NCBI RefSeq assembly: GCF_000814025.1
Contig: NZ_JWLL01000003.1
Location: 724,375 to 788,374, forward strand
DNA from: Tateyamaria sp. ANG-S1
Lineage (GTDB): Bacteria > Pseudomonadota > Alphaproteobacteria > Rhodobacterales > Rhodobacteraceae
DNA length: 64,000 bases
Reading direction: 5' to 3'
Shown here: one piece after another, positions 1-10,492 of the stretch
Layout: each line of letters opens with the position of its first letter
Numbering within the stretch: the stretch's first letter is position 1
Made by a program: the position numbers and the translations under genes
The notes under the pieces: model-generated
The model's database searches: none
Told to the model about the DNA's origin: nothing
The model's input: the letters and a program-made list of their open reading frames with translations, nothing else

Positions 1-363
1 ATCGCCGTCTTGCCAGATGAACTCGTCCGCATCGATGTGAAACAGCCAATCCAGATCGCACCTGTTCTGCGCCCGGTTGGCATTGATGGTCTGGCGGCGC
101 ATCTGCGACAGAGGCCGCCCCTTGTTCGGACGGCGCGCGCGCCAATAGGCCTCGTCGCAGCGCTGCACCTTACAACCGGGGATGCCTGACAGCACGTCCG
201 CCGCCGGGTCGTCTGGATCATCCAGAAAGACGTGAACTGCCGCCGCGCCGGTTGCCAAATGCCAGCGCACATTTGTCTCGACCAATGCCACCGGTTCATT
301 GGCCGTAAGTACCACTCCCCAGCGCAAGCCGTTTTCCTTTGATTTTACAGGAAATTGCGACAT
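1..363 (-). CDS. glycosyltransferase family 2-like protein (3' end beyond window)
   Basis: The first 121 residues of a minus-strand gene starting at ATG 361-363; the frame is open to base 1, so the C-terminus is missing. The visible part reads like the glycosyltransferases that open with a statement of a nucleotide-binding core (RWGVVLTANEP near residue 15) and carry the acidic donor-metal motif HIDADEF near residue 110. Such enzymes transfer a sugar from a nucleotide sugar to a surface glycan in the cytoplasm. It is divergent from sucC, with 178 bp between the two starts. The acceptor cannot be told from this fragment. Confidence 0.7.
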   Translation of the reverse strand, partial: MSQFPVKSKENGLRWGVVLTANEPVALVETNVRWHLATGAAAVHVFLDDPDDPAADVLSGIPGCKVQRCDEAYWRARRPNKGRPLSQMRRQTINANRAQNRCDLDWLFHIDADEFIWQDGD

Positions 364-393
364 GCGCCTGTGTGATTCCTTTACATATTGTAA

Positions 394-428
394 TTTGTGA
401 TCACACGATTTCATGCAGTGATCACAAA
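394..428. promoter_or_regulatory. paired palindromic operator candidate upstream of sucC
   Basis: The 8-bp palindrome GTGATCAC occurs twice, at 397-404 and 418-425, with centres 21 bp apart (two helical turns). The outer flanks are also mirror images (TTT before the first, AAA after the second), so the whole block is one inverted repeat with 11-bp arms. It lies between the divergent glycosyltransferase and sucC, 114 bp before the sucC start. This is what a site for two dimers bound on one DNA face looks like; the protein that would bind it is not identified. Confidence 0.5.
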
Positions 429-541
429 ATCCGGTTTTCTACACCTAAAACCGCTGGTGCGACATATTTTCCGTTTACGCACGGTTCTGTGTTGGTCGAA
501 TAGGCCCCAACGTTGACGTATCTATACGGGATCAAACCGCC

Positions 542-1735
542 ATGAACATCCATGAATACCAGGCCAAAGCCCTTTTGCGCAGCTACGGGGCTCCTGTCTC
601 GGACGGGCGCGTCGTCCTCAAGGCCGAGGATGCCAAGACCGCCGCAGGCGCATTGGATGGCCCGATGTGGGTGGTCAAGGCACAGATCCACGCAGGTGGC
701 CGCGGCAAGGGCAGCTTCAAGGAAGCCGATGCTGGCGACAAGGGCGGCGTGCGTCTGACCAAGTCGGTTGAAGAAGCCGCCGAAGAAGCCAAGAAGATGC
801 TGGGCCGCACGCTTGTCACCCACCAGACAGGTCCTGCGGGCAAGCAGGTCAACCGCATCTATATCGAAGACGGCTCGGGCATCGAGACCGAGCTGTACTT
901 GGCTCTGCTCGTCGACCGCGTGACCAGCCGCGTGTCTTTTGTCTGCTCGACCGAGGGCGGCATGGACATCGAAGAGGTTGCAGCTGAAACGCCAGAGAAA
1001 ATTCTGAGCTTCAGCGTTGATCCCGCCACTGGCTACCAAGCCTACCACGGCCGTCGTATCGCCTTCATGCTGGGTCTGGAAGGCAAACAGGTGAAGCAGT
1101 GCGTGGGCCTGATGGGTCTGCTCTACAAAGCCTTCATGGAAAAAGACATGGAGATGCTGGAGATCAACCCGCTGATCGTGACCGACAGCGGCGATCTGAA
1201 GGTGCTGGACGCCAAGGTGTCGTTCGACGGCAACGCGATCTACCGCCACGCCGACATCAACGAACTGCGCGACGAGACCGAGGAAGACCCCAAGGAACTC
1301 GCCGCCTCCAAGTACGACCTGAACTACATCGCGCTGGATGGTGAGATCGGCTGCATGGTGAACGGCGCGGGTCTGGCCATGGCGACCATGGACATCATCA
1401 AACTCTATGGCGCAGAGCCAGCCAACTTCCTCGACGTGGGCGGCGGTGCGACCAAGGAGAAGGTGACCGAAGCCTTCAAGATCATCACATCTGACCAGAA
1501 CGTCAAAGGCATCCTTGTGAACATCTTCGGCGGCATTATGCGCTGCGATGTGATTGCCGAGGGCGTGGTTGCCGCCGTGAAGGAAGTGGGCCTGCAAGTG
1601 CCGCTGGTGGTCCGCCTTGAAGGCACGAACGTGCAGCAGGGCAAGGACATCATCAACAACTCCGGCCTCGACGTGATTGCTGCCGACGACCTGAAGGACG
1701 GCGCGCAGAAAATCGTGAAAGCGGTCAAGGGTTAA
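542..1735 (+). CDS. sucC: succinyl-CoA synthetase (ADP-forming) subunit beta
   Basis: 397 residues, the normal length for SucC. It opens with the family start [12 protein letters not shown]. An N-terminal ATP-grasp domain (about residues 1-220, with [11 protein letters not shown] near 52-62) precedes the C-terminal ligase domain (GGGATKEKV near 300, [13 protein letters not shown] near 328). With SucD it converts succinyl-CoA, ADP and phosphate to succinate, CoA and ATP in the TCA cycle. It is the first gene of the suc cluster; the 178-bp leader holds a paired palindrome that is the best candidate for control. SucD is separated from it by two unrelated genes. Confidence 0.97.
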   Translation: MNIHEYQAKALLRSYGAPVSDGRVVLKAEDAKTAAGALDGPMWVVKAQIHAGGRGKGSFKEADAGDKGGVRLTKSVEEAAEEAKKMLGRTLVTHQTGPAGKQVNRIYIEDGSGIETELYLALLVDRVTSRVSFVCSTEGGMDIEEVAAETPEKILSFSVDPATGYQAYHGRRIAFMLGLEGKQVKQCVGLMGLLYKAFMEKDMEMLEINPLIVTDSGDLKVLDAKVSFDGNAIYRHADINELRDETEEDPKELAASKYDLNYIALDGEIGCMVNGAGLAMATMDIIKLYGAEPANFLDVGGGATKEKVTEAFKIITSDQNVKGILVNIFGGIMRCDVIAEGVVAAVKEVGLQVPLVVRLEGTNVQQGKDIINNSGLDVIAADDLKDGAQKIVKAVKG

Positions 1736-1739
1736 GACT

Positions 1740-1982
1740 GTGCGACGCGTTGGTGTGATTGTGTCGCTGTGCGCGGGCCTTGTGGCCTGCAGCAGCGAAC
1801 GCCGCCCTGACATCCGGGGGCAGGAGACCTTCCCGCCCATGGGCCTGGCGGCCAGCGCCGCTTGGCTGGACAACCGCCAAGTCGCGGTGTCCCAACGCCC
1901 CCGCGCCGCAGACATCCCGACCGAAGCCATATGCAACATCGTAGATGATTGCCTGTCTTTTGTGAGCCAGACAAAAGAGTGA
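1740..1982 (+). CDS. small predicted lipoprotein in the suc operon
   Basis: An 80-residue open frame starting at GTG 1740, only 4 bases after the sucC stop. The N-terminus has two arginines, a hydrophobic stretch and a lipobox ending LVAC, so Cys17 would be lipidated and the protein anchored in the envelope. The rest shows no domain I recognise; a CNIVDDC pair of cysteines sits near the end. Close spacing to sucC suggests co-transcription. It could be a non-coding open frame, but the signal peptide and tight spacing argue that it is real. Confidence 0.55.
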   Translation: MRRVGVIVSLCAGLVACSSERRPDIRGQETFPPMGLAASAAWLDNRQVAVSQRPRAADIPTEAICNIVDDCLSFVSQTKE

Positions 1983-2160
1983 CGTACACTGCCTACATAT
2001 CAGTTTCGGCGGCAGCGCGCGGCGGCGGGATAGCACCGCTCCATCCGGCGGTCGGTCCGTTTGGCGTTTGGTATGCAGTGGCTTACCCAACAACCGCACG
2101 CGGGCGGTGCAAAACCTTCAATGGCATGGACGGCTTGCCTACAGGCAAGAGGGTGTCCGA

Positions 2161-2955
2161 ATGACCGGCCTCCGCCCCTGCCCGAGCTGTGACGCGACCG
2201 AGGCGACGCCTTGGCCCGCCTATTCCCCTGATCCCTACGTCGTGGCGCGCTGCGACAGCTGTGATTTGACCTACCTGCGCAACCCGGTTGATTACGTCGC
2301 GCTGGAAGAGGATTTCGCCTGGGAAAAAACCTATGAAGAGAAAAAGGTCGCGACCAAGGGCTCGACCTCTCTCAGCCCGGCGATCCGGTCGCTCCGCAAG
2401 AAGCTGAAGCTGACCCACAAGTCGAACCAGCACCGCATGGGCCAATGGTTCAACAACGGCAAGGTGCTGGACATCGGCTGCGGCAACCTGATGAACGTGC
2501 CCGAGCCGATGACCCCTTACGGCATCGAACTCAGCAAGGCGCTGCACGCCTATGCCGACGACTGGATGCGCAAGCGCGGTGGCTATTGCGTGCATGGGGC
2601 CGGGGCCGAAGCGATCTGGGATTTCGATCCTGAGATGTTCGATGGCGTCGTCATGCACAGCTATCTTGAGCACGAGGTTGACCTGATGGGCGTGCTCAAA
2701 GGTGTCTGGCGTGCTTTGAAGCCAGGCGGCGCGGCCTATGTCCGCGTGCCGAATTTCGGCTCGGTCAATCGACGGGTCATTGGCCCCAAATGGTGCGGCT
2801 TTCGCTACCCGGATCACGTTACCTATTTCACCCTCGACAGCCTGCGTGACGTGGCCCGCCGCGCCGGGTTTGCCGTCGAGCTGATCAACCGCGTCGGCTT
2901 GGCGGTCGACGACAATATCAAAGCGTTGTTGCGCAAGGGGCCTGCCCCCGCATGA
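2161..2955 (+). CDS. class I SAM-dependent methyltransferase with N-terminal zinc ribbon
   Basis: 264 residues from ATG 2161, preceded by AAGAGGG; the open frame extends further upstream but that part looks non-coding. Two CxxC pairs (Cys7/Cys10 and Cys31/Cys34) form a probable zinc ribbon. The SAM-binding motif VLDIGCGN is at about residues 102-109, and LKPGGAAYVRVPN near 200 is the usual post-motif segment of Methyltransf_11/23 enzymes. The zinc-ribbon plus methyltransferase layout is common in enzymes acting on sugars or small molecules; the substrate is unknown. It sits between sucC and sucD, in the same direction, 45 bases before sucD. Confidence 0.8.
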   Translation: MTGLRPCPSCDATEATPWPAYSPDPYVVARCDSCDLTYLRNPVDYVALEEDFAWEKTYEEKKVATKGSTSLSPAIRSLRKKLKLTHKSNQHRMGQWFNNGKVLDIGCGNLMNVPEPMTPYGIELSKALHAYADDWMRKRGGYCVHGAGAEAIWDFDPEMFDGVVMHSYLEHEVDLMGVLKGVWRALKPGGAAYVRVPNFGSVNRRVIGPKWCGFRYPDHVTYFTLDSLRDVARRAGFAVELINRVGLAVDDNIKALLRKGPAPA

Positions 2956-3000
2956 CACGCCCCGCTCACACCCAAGACACCCCCGAAGGAGACGACCACA

Positions 3001-3885
3001 ATGGCCGTATTGATTGACGAAAATACCAAGGTGATCTGCCAGGGCCTGACCGGCTCGCAGGGCACGTTCCACACCGAACAGGCCATCGCATACGGCACCA
3101 AGATGGTGGGCGGCGTGACCCCGGGCAAAGGCGGCCAGACGCACCTGGACCTGCCGGTCTTCAACTCGGTCCACGAGGCGATGGAAAAGACAGAAGCAAA
3201 CGCCTCCGTCATCTATGTTCCACCGCCTTTCGCGGCTGACTCGATCCTCGAGGCCATCGACGCCGAAATGCCGCTGATCGTCTGCATCACCGAAGGCATC
3301 CCGGTGCTGGACATGATGAAGGTGCAGCGCGCATTGGAAAACTCGTCCAGCCGCCTCATTGGCCCCAACTGCCCCGGTGTCATCACGCCTGACGCCTGCA
3401 AGATCGGCATCATGCCCGGCCACATTCACAAGCGCGGCAGCGTGGGTGTTGTGAGCCGTTCGGGCACGCTGACTTATGAAGCCGTGAAACAGACAACAGA
3501 TATGGGCCTGGGCCAATCTTCGGCCGTGGGCATCGGTGGCGACCCGATCAAAGGGACTGAGCATATCGACGTGCTGGAGATGTTCCTGGCCGATGACGAG
3601 ACCGAAAGCATCATCATGATCGGTGAAATCGGTGGCTCTGCTGAAGAAGACGCCGCCCAGTTCCTCGCTGACGAGAAGAAGAAAGGCCGCTGGAAGCCCA
3701 CGGCTGGGTTTATCGCAGGCCGCACCGCCCCTCCGGGCCGCCGCATGGGCCACGCGGGCGCGATTGTCGCCGGTGGCAAGGGTGGTGCCGAGGACAAGAT
3801 CGAAGCCATGCGGTCCGCTGGCATCATGGTGGCCGACAGCCCCGCGACGCTCGGCGAGGCCGTGATGGAAGCCATCAAAGGATAA
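3001..3885 (+). CDS. sucD: succinyl-CoA synthetase subunit alpha
   Basis: 294 residues, a normal SucD length, with a clear ribosome binding site (GAAGGAG) before ATG 3001. The N-terminal CoA-binding Rossmann domain carries [13 protein letters not shown] near residue 16. The phosphohistidine that carries phosphate between succinyl-CoA and nucleotide is in [12 protein letters not shown] (His251). It pairs with SucC to make the TCA-cycle enzyme in the cytoplasm. Downstream, a perfect hairpin separates it from sucA by 63 bases. Confidence 0.97.
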   Translation: MAVLIDENTKVICQGLTGSQGTFHTEQAIAYGTKMVGGVTPGKGGQTHLDLPVFNSVHEAMEKTEANASVIYVPPPFAADSILEAIDAEMPLIVCITEGIPVLDMMKVQRALENSSSRLIGPNCPGVITPDACKIGIMPGHIHKRGSVGVVSRSGTLTYEAVKQTTDMGLGQSSAVGIGGDPIKGTEHIDVLEMFLADDETESIIMIGEIGGSAEEDAAQFLADEKKKGRWKPTAGFIAGRTAPPGRRMGHAGAIVAGGKGGAEDKIEAMRSAGIMVADSPATLGEAVMEAIKG

Positions 3886-3890
3886 CGCCC

Positions 3891-3919
3891 GTAGGGTGCG
3901 CATTCACTGCGCACCCTAC
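3891..3919. repeat. REP-like palindrome between sucD and sucA
   Basis: A perfect inverted repeat: GTAGGGTGCGCA (3891-3902), loop TTCAC, then TGCGCACCCTAC (3908-3919). It has no following T-run, so it is not a typical intrinsic terminator. GTAGGGTG-type palindromes are known as dispersed repeats (REP/RAYT-associated) in many proteobacteria; membership here is inferred from the sequence. In the transcript it would form a strong 12-bp stem that could shield the sucCD message or tune sucA expression. Confidence 0.7.
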
Positions 3920-3948
3920 TTCAAACCGCCTGCCAGATAGGTGCCAAC

Positions 3949-6906
3949 ATGACCGACCAATCCCCCAACGACCAGTTCCATGCCTCGTCCTTCATGCAGG
4001 GGCACAACGCGGAATATCTCGAACAGATGTATGCCCGCTATGCTAACGACCCTACAGCGGTCGATGAAAGCTGGCAGGCGTTCTTCAAGGCGATGGGCGA
4101 TGATGAGGTCGCGGTCAAACGCGAGGCCGAGGGGCCATCCTGGGCCCGCACCGATTGGCCACCGCAGCCCGGTGATGACCTGACCCAGGCACTGACCGGC
4201 GAATGGGTTGCCCCGGCCGAGGTCAAAGGCGCAGGCGACAAGATCAAGGCGAAGGCGGCTGAAAAAGGCGTCGAGGTCAGCGATGACCAGATCAAGCGCG
4301 CCGTGCTCGACAGCATCCGCGCCCTGATGATCATACGCGCGTACCGCATCCGGGGGCACCTTGTGGCCGACCTCGACCCGCTGGGCATGCGCGACCAGAC
4401 CCCGCATCCGGAACTCGACCCCAAATCCTACGGCTTCACCGAAGCCGACATGGACCGCCCGATCTTCATCGACAACGTGCTGGGCCTGCAGGTCGCCACC
4501 ATGCGCGAGATCGTGGCCATCGTGAAGCGCACCTATTGCGGCACCTTTGCCCTGCAATACATGCACATCTCGAACCCAGAGGAAGCGAGCTGGCTCAAGG
4601 AACGGATCGAAGGGTTCGGCAAGGAAATCCAGTTCACCCGCGAGGGGCGCAAGGCCATCCTGAACAAGATGGTCGAGGCCGAGGGTTTCGAGAAATTCCT
4701 GCACGTCAAGTACATGGGCACCAAGCGCTTCGGCCTTGATGGTGGCGAAAGCCTGATCCCCGCGATGGAACAGATCATCAAGCGAGGTGGCGCGCTGGGT
4801 GTGAAAGAGATTGTCATCGGCATGCCCCACAGGGGGCGTCTGTCCGTTCTCGCCAACGTGATGGCGAAACCCTACAAGGCGATCTTCAACGAATTCCAGG
4901 GCGGCAGCTTCAAGCCCGAGGACGTCGATGGCTCGGGCGATGTGAAATACCACCTCGGCGCATCCTCCGACCGCGAGTTCGACGGCAACGAAGTGCACCT
5001 TTCGCTGACCGCCAACCCCTCGCACCTCGAAGCCGTGAACCCGGTGGTTCTGGGCAAGGCGCGCGCGAAACAGGATCAGCTCAACGACCACGACCGCACC
5101 GCAGTCATGCCAATCCTGCTGCACGGCGACGCGGCCTTTGCCGGTCAGGGCGTCGTGGCCGAGTGCTTTGCGCTGTCCGGCCTGCGCGGTCACCGCACCG
5201 GCGGCACCATGCACATCGTGGTGAACAACCAGATCGGGTTCACCACCGCGCCGCACTTCTCACGCTCCTCCCCTTATCCCACCGACAACGCACTGGTGGT
5301 CGAGGCGCCCATCTTCCATGTGAACGGCGACGACCCCGAGGCCGTGGTGCACGCCGCCAAGGTCGCTACCGAGTTCCGCCAGAAGTTCCGTAAGGACGTG
5401 GTGATAGACATCTTCTGCTATCGCCGGTTTGGCCACAACGAGGGCGACGAGCCCATGTTTACCAACCCGGTGATGTACAAGAAGATCAAGAAGCACAAAA
5501 CGACCCTCACGCTCTACACCGAGCGTCTGGTCAAAGACGGCCTGATCCCCGAGGGTGAGATCGAGGATATGAAGGCCGCCTTCCAGGCGCGCATGAATGA
5601 CGAGTTCGAAGCGGGCAAGGATTACAAACCGAACAAGGCCGATTGGCTCGACGGCAAGTGGTCCCATCTCGACAAGAACAAGGACGACTACCAGCGCGGC
5701 AAGACCGCCATCGCGCCAGAAACCCTGGCCGATGTGGGCAAGGCTCTGACCTTTGCCCCCGACGGCTTCCCCATGCACAAGACCGTGGGCCGCCTGATCG
5801 ACGCCAAGAAAAAGATGTTCGACAGCGGCGCAGGGTTCGACTGGGCCACTGGTGAGGCGCTGGCTTTTGGCTCGCTTCTGACCGAAGGATTTCCGGTGCG
5901 CCTCGCCGGTCAGGACAGTACGCGCGGCACATTCAGCCAACGCCACTCCGGCTTCGTGAACCAGGAAACAGAGGAACGGTTCTACCCGCTCAACAACATC
6001 CGCGCGGGCCAGGCACAATACGAAGTCATCGACTCGATGCTTTCGGAATATGCGGTGCTGGGTTTCGAGTATGGCTACTCAATGGCCGAGCCAAACGCGC
6101 TGACCCTGTGGGAAGCACAGTTCGGCGACTTCGCCAACGGCGCGCAGATCATGTTCGATCAGTTCATCAGCTCCGGTGAAAGCAAATGGCTCCGCATGTC
6201 CGGCCTCGTCGTCCTCCTGCCCCATGGCTTTGAAGGCCAGGGGCCAGAGCACTCCTCGGCCCGACTGGAACGCTTCCTGCAGATGTGCGGCCAGGACAAC
6301 TGGATCGTTGCGAACTGCACGACACCCGCCAACTACTTCCACATCCTGCGTCGCCAGATCCACCGCGACTTCCGCAAGCCGCTGATCCTGATGACGCCCA
6401 AGTCGCTTCTGCGCCACAAGCTGGCCGTGAGCAAGGCCGAGGAATTCACCAACGGCAGCAGCTTCCACCGCGTCCTGTGGGACGACGCCGAGCTGGGCAC
6501 TTCAGAGACCAAGCTGGCCAAGGATGACAAGATCAAGCGTGTCGTCATGTGCTCGGGCAAGGTCTATTATGACCTTCTCGAAGAACGCGACGCCCGCGGC
6601 ATCGACGACATCTACATCATGCGGATCGAGCAATACTATCCGTTCCCGGCGATCTCTCTGGTCAAGGAACTGGAGCGGTTCAAAGGGGCCGAAATGGTCT
6701 GGTGCCAGGAAGAGCCCAAGAACCAGGGCGCCTGGACGTTCATCGAGCCCAACATCGAATGGGTTCTGAGCCGGATCAAGGCCAAGCACACCCGGCCCCA
6801 CTATGTCGGCCGCGCCACCTCTGCCAGCCCCGCCACGGGGCTCGCCAGCCAGCACAAAGCACAACAAGCAGCCCTCGTGAACGAAGCGCTGACCATCGAA
6901 GGATAA
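3949..6906 (+). CDS. sucA: 2-oxoglutarate dehydrogenase E1 component
   Basis: 985 residues, full length for the thiamine-diphosphate-dependent E1 enzyme that decarboxylates 2-oxoglutarate and passes the succinyl group to SucB. It starts with the E1-specific N-terminal segment ([17 protein letters not shown] near residues 15-31). The ThDP/Mg site is visible as [10 protein letters not shown] and [10 protein letters not shown] around residues 390-430. The transketolase-like pyrimidine domain ([21 protein letters not shown] near 645) and the C-terminal domain follow. It lies 4 bases before sucB, so the two are co-transcribed and probably translationally coupled. Confidence 0.97.
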   Translation: MTDQSPNDQFHASSFMQGHNAEYLEQMYARYANDPTAVDESWQAFFKAMGDDEVAVKREAEGPSWARTDWPPQPGDDLTQALTGEWVAPAEVKGAGDKIKAKAAEKGVEVSDDQIKRAVLDSIRALMIIRAYRIRGHLVADLDPLGMRDQTPHPELDPKSYGFTEADMDRPIFIDNVLGLQVATMREIVAIVKRTYCGTFALQYMHISNPEEASWLKERIEGFGKEIQFTREGRKAILNKMVEAEGFEKFLHVKYMGTKRFGLDGGESLIPAMEQIIKRGGALGVKEIVIGMPHRGRLSVLANVMAKPYKAIFNEFQGGSFKPEDVDGSGDVKYHLGASSDREFDGNEVHLSLTANPSHLEAVNPVVLGKARAKQDQLNDHDRTAVMPILLHGDAAFAGQGVVAECFALSGLRGHRTGGTMHIVVNNQIGFTTAPHFSRSSPYPTDNALVVEAPIFHVNGDDPEAVVHAAKVATEFRQKFRKDVVIDIFCYRRFGHNEGDEPMFTNPVMYKKIKKHKTTLTLYTERLVKDGLIPEGEIEDMKAAFQARMNDEFEAGKDYKPNKADWLDGKWSHLDKNKDDYQRGKTAIAPETLADVGKALTFAPDGFPMHKTVGRLIDAKKKMFDSGAGFDWATGEALAFGSLLTEGFPVRLAGQDSTRGTFSQRHSGFVNQETEERFYPLNNIRAGQAQYEVIDSMLSEYAVLGFEYGYSMAEPNALTLWEAQFGDFANGAQIMFDQFISSGESKWLRMSGLVVLLPHGFEGQGPEHSSARLERFLQMCGQDNWIVANCTTPANYFHILRRQIHRDFRKPLILMTPKSLLRHKLAVSKAEEFTNGSSFHRVLWDDAELGTSETKLAKDDKIKRVVMCSGKVYYDLLEERDARGIDDIYIMRIEQYYPFPAISLVKELERFKGAEMVWCQEEPKNQGAWTFIEPNIEWVLSRIKAKHTRPHYVGRATSASPATGLASQHKAQQAALVNEALTIEG

Positions 6907-6910
6907 GACA

Positions 6911-8431
<1,521 letters not shown>

Positions 8432-8452
8432 GGCACTGGCAGGAGGAACGGC

Positions 8453-9043
8453 ATGGTCGCGTCTGACGGTGCAACCAGCTTCGGAGTATCCGGGCGTGTC
8501 CTGCAGCTCATGGCACAGGGCGTTAACAAGGATGTTGCCGAAGCAATCGCCTTTGTCGATGCCTGTGCCGCTGACCCCCCTGACCAAAGCGGTGCACGCG
8601 CGCGGCAGTTTCTTCAGCTGCGGTTGGGGCTGAGCCTGCTTATGGGCGCACTTGCAACTGCTTCACTGGTTTTTGCCCATCCGATTGAGGCTTGGATGAC
8701 CATGATTTTGGGGGCGTGCGCCATCTACGTTTGGCTGGTGCTGCGGGGTGCCCCCGTTTTCGCGCGCAGCTTGCATCTTGGCCTTTTCGGCCTTCTGGCA
8801 CTGGGCGTTGTCTTACCCGAGTTTGGTCTGCTGGATCGCAAACTCGGCTTGGCCTTGCCATTCATCATCCTGTCGTTTGCCCTGATCAGCAGGGCCAGAA
8901 AATCACTTGGCAACATAGAAGCCGCCCGTGTCCCAGTTGAAATGCAACGTCGCCTTTGGAAAATGCCGCGCGCGGAACGGCGCGATATGCTTGCAAATCT
9001 AAGGGCCTACCGAAAAAATGTGAAACCAGGACCGAGACAATGA
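8453..9043 (+). CDS. four-helix membrane protein, unknown function
   Basis: 196 residues, with a strong AGGAGGA ribosome binding site 21 bases after sucB. Four hydrophobic segments lie between about residues 55 and 150, followed by a basic C-terminal tail (RRLWKMPRAERRDML). The first 45 residues are soluble. I do not recognise a family. It overlaps the next gene by 4 bases (ATGA) and so belongs to the same transcript as sucA-sucB and the MAPEG genes. Confidence 0.75.
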   Translation: MVASDGATSFGVSGRVLQLMAQGVNKDVAEAIAFVDACAADPPDQSGARARQFLQLRLGLSLLMGALATASLVFAHPIEAWMTMILGACAIYVWLVLRGAPVFARSLHLGLFGLLALGVVLPEFGLLDRKLGLALPFIILSFALISRARKSLGNIEAARVPVEMQRRLWKMPRAERRDMLANLRAYRKNVKPGPRQ

Positions 9044-9468
9044 CACCGGAACTCACCTACCTCACATATGCCGTCCTCCTCCTAGTCGCCCACGTTTTGA
9101 TCCAGGCAACCTTGTCGGACATGTCCAAGGGCATCGGCTGGGCGCTCGGCCCCCAGGATGAAAAACGCGAACCAAACGCCGTGGCAGGGCGCATCGAACG
9201 GGCGCTCTGGAACTACGTCACCTACTTCCCGGCCTTCGCCGCGATGGCTCTCGCCCTGACGGTCACCAACCTGAACACGGAAACCACGGCCCTCGGCGCG
9301 GCCATCTGGTTCTGGGCGCGCGTAGCTTACGTCCCCGCCTACGCCTCCGGCGTCCCAATGGTGCGTTCGGTCGCATGGATCATCTCCATGATCGGCCTCG
9401 TGATGATGGTGCTGGCCATGTTCGGCACCCCACCAGAACCCGTCCTGCTGCAGCCCGCCAAGGGATGA
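9040..9468 (+). CDS. MAPEG family membrane protein (first copy)
   Basis: 142 residues from ATG 9040, which overlaps the previous stop (ATGA). Four hydrophobic segments and the motif RIERALWNYVTYFPAFAA followed by ARVAYVPAYASG match the MAPEG family (membrane-associated proteins in eicosanoid and glutathione metabolism). Bacterial members are integral inner-membrane proteins, some with glutathione transferase or peroxidase activity; the substrate is not inferable here. A second, divergent MAPEG gene lies two genes downstream (10007-10417). Confidence 0.85.
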   Translation: MTPELTYLTYAVLLLVAHVLIQATLSDMSKGIGWALGPQDEKREPNAVAGRIERALWNYVTYFPAFAAMALALTVTNLNTETTALGAAIWFWARVAYVPAYASGVPMVRSVAWIISMIGLVMMVLAMFGTPPEPVLLQPAKG

Positions 9469-10010
9469 GCCTCACCGCCGCATATCACCGGGCCATCGCC
9501 GCACGCCGCGCCTTCCGCCTGCCGGGCTACCCAACACTGGCCGAGGCCGGGTTTGATGGCGACTACGTCTCACCGATCCAGATGACCTCCGGCAACCTCA
9601 CCGGCCCCCTTCTGATGTCCAAGGACTGGCTTGATGCCCCATCCGCAAACGCCAACAAAGCGCAACTCAAACGCACCGGCTACCTGCCGAACATCCCCTA
9701 CAACAAGGTGATCGATCGGGTGCTCAAGCGCCTGAACCTCACCCGCGCCGACATCTACATCACGCCCATATTCCATTTGCTTACCTCCAAACGCTCCAGC
9801 ACGATCCCGGTCGCGCACGCGCGCGCCAGCTTCGACGCCATCGGCAGGCATGAACTCCTTGGCCGCCGCCCCGTGGCACTTGGAACCGACAGCGCCCGGG
9901 TGCTGCAGCACTTCGGCATCGACCACGTCACCGCGCCCCACCCGTCGGCCCGCATCGGGAGCTACGACATGCGCGCCGAACAAATCGCACAGGCGGTGCA
10001 AGCCGCATGA
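9465..10010 (+). CDS. uracil-DNA-glycosylase-superfamily-like protein
   Basis: 181 residues from ATG 9465, overlapping both neighbours by 4 bases. The C-terminal pattern VALGTDSARVLQHFGI then APHPSAR (near residue 160) is the layout of uracil-DNA glycosylase-fold proteins, where the HPS loop enters the DNA minor groove. An N-terminal SGNLTGPLLMSKDW could stand for the first active-site loop, but the usual catalytic water-activating motif is not clear. It may be a divergent base-excision enzyme or a member that has lost activity. The placement between two MAPEG genes is odd for a repair protein. Confidence 0.5.
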   Translation: MSLTAAYHRAIAARRAFRLPGYPTLAEAGFDGDYVSPIQMTSGNLTGPLLMSKDWLDAPSANANKAQLKRTGYLPNIPYNKVIDRVLKRLNLTRADIYITPIFHLLTSKRSSTIPVAHARASFDAIGRHELLGRRPVALGTDSARVLQHFGIDHVTAPHPSARIGSYDMRAEQIAQAVQAA

Positions 10011-10417
10011 CCCCAGAACTCACCGCCCTCGCGCTCGCCGCGCTCCTGCAATTCATCCAGTTCCTGCTGATGGCGATCCCCACAAACATCGAACTCCCAC
10101 AGGGCAAGACGCTCTCCCCCCGCGACCGCAAACGCCTCGGCGGCGACATCCAGGACCAGGTGTCGGACAAAACCGGCCGCCTGATCCGCGCCTGGGAGAA
10201 CCACTTCGAAAGCCTTGCGCTCTTCACCATCGCCGTGCTGGTCGTATCCCTCGCAGAGGCAAACACCACCTTCACCGCCACCTGCGCCTGGACCTATCTG
10301 ATCGCCCGCACGCTCTACATCCCCGCCTACTATTTCGGCCTGACCCCCTGGCGGTCGCTGATCTGGTTCGTGGGCTTTCTCACAGCACCCCTCATGCTCA
10401 TCGCAACGCTCATCTGA
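10007..10417 (+). CDS. MAPEG family membrane protein (second copy)
   Basis: 136 residues from ATG 10007, again with an ATGA overlap to the gene before. It has the MAPEG layout: an N-terminal helix, a loop with RDRKRLGGDIQDQ, and the motif RLIRAWENHFESLALF followed by ARTLYIPAYYFG. It is clearly related to the 9040-9468 protein but diverged, so the two arose by an old duplication rather than a recent one. Four membrane segments are expected. Specific activity is unknown. Confidence 0.85.
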   Translation: MTPELTALALAALLQFIQFLLMAIPTNIELPQGKTLSPRDRKRLGGDIQDQVSDKTGRLIRAWENHFESLALFTIAVLVVSLAEANTTFTATCAWTYLIARTLYIPAYYFGLTPWRSLIWFVGFLTAPLMLIATLI

Positions 10418-10463
10418 TCTTCTTCTGACCCAAAATACGACGGGGTCCGGGGCAGCGCCCCGG
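10418..10463. repeat. dispersed intergenic repeat, copy 1
   Basis: Starts with TCTTCTTCTGACCCAAAATAC right after a stop codon and ends in a GC hairpin (CCGGGGC 10447-10453, loop AGC, GCCCCGG 10457-10463). The same two parts, in the same order, occur at 25051-25107. Both follow the stop codon of a plus-strand gene. Here the hairpin lies 29 bases before the lpdA start codon, in its leader. Confidence 0.7.
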
Positions 10464-10492
10464 TCCGACCGCAAAACAAAAGGACCAAACAC

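Noticed and set aside
422-1939. Long minus-strand open frame (505 codons) opposite sucC
   Set aside because: It is the shadow of sucC in GC-rich DNA: histidine/valine-rich composition, no ribosome binding site and no recognisable domain.
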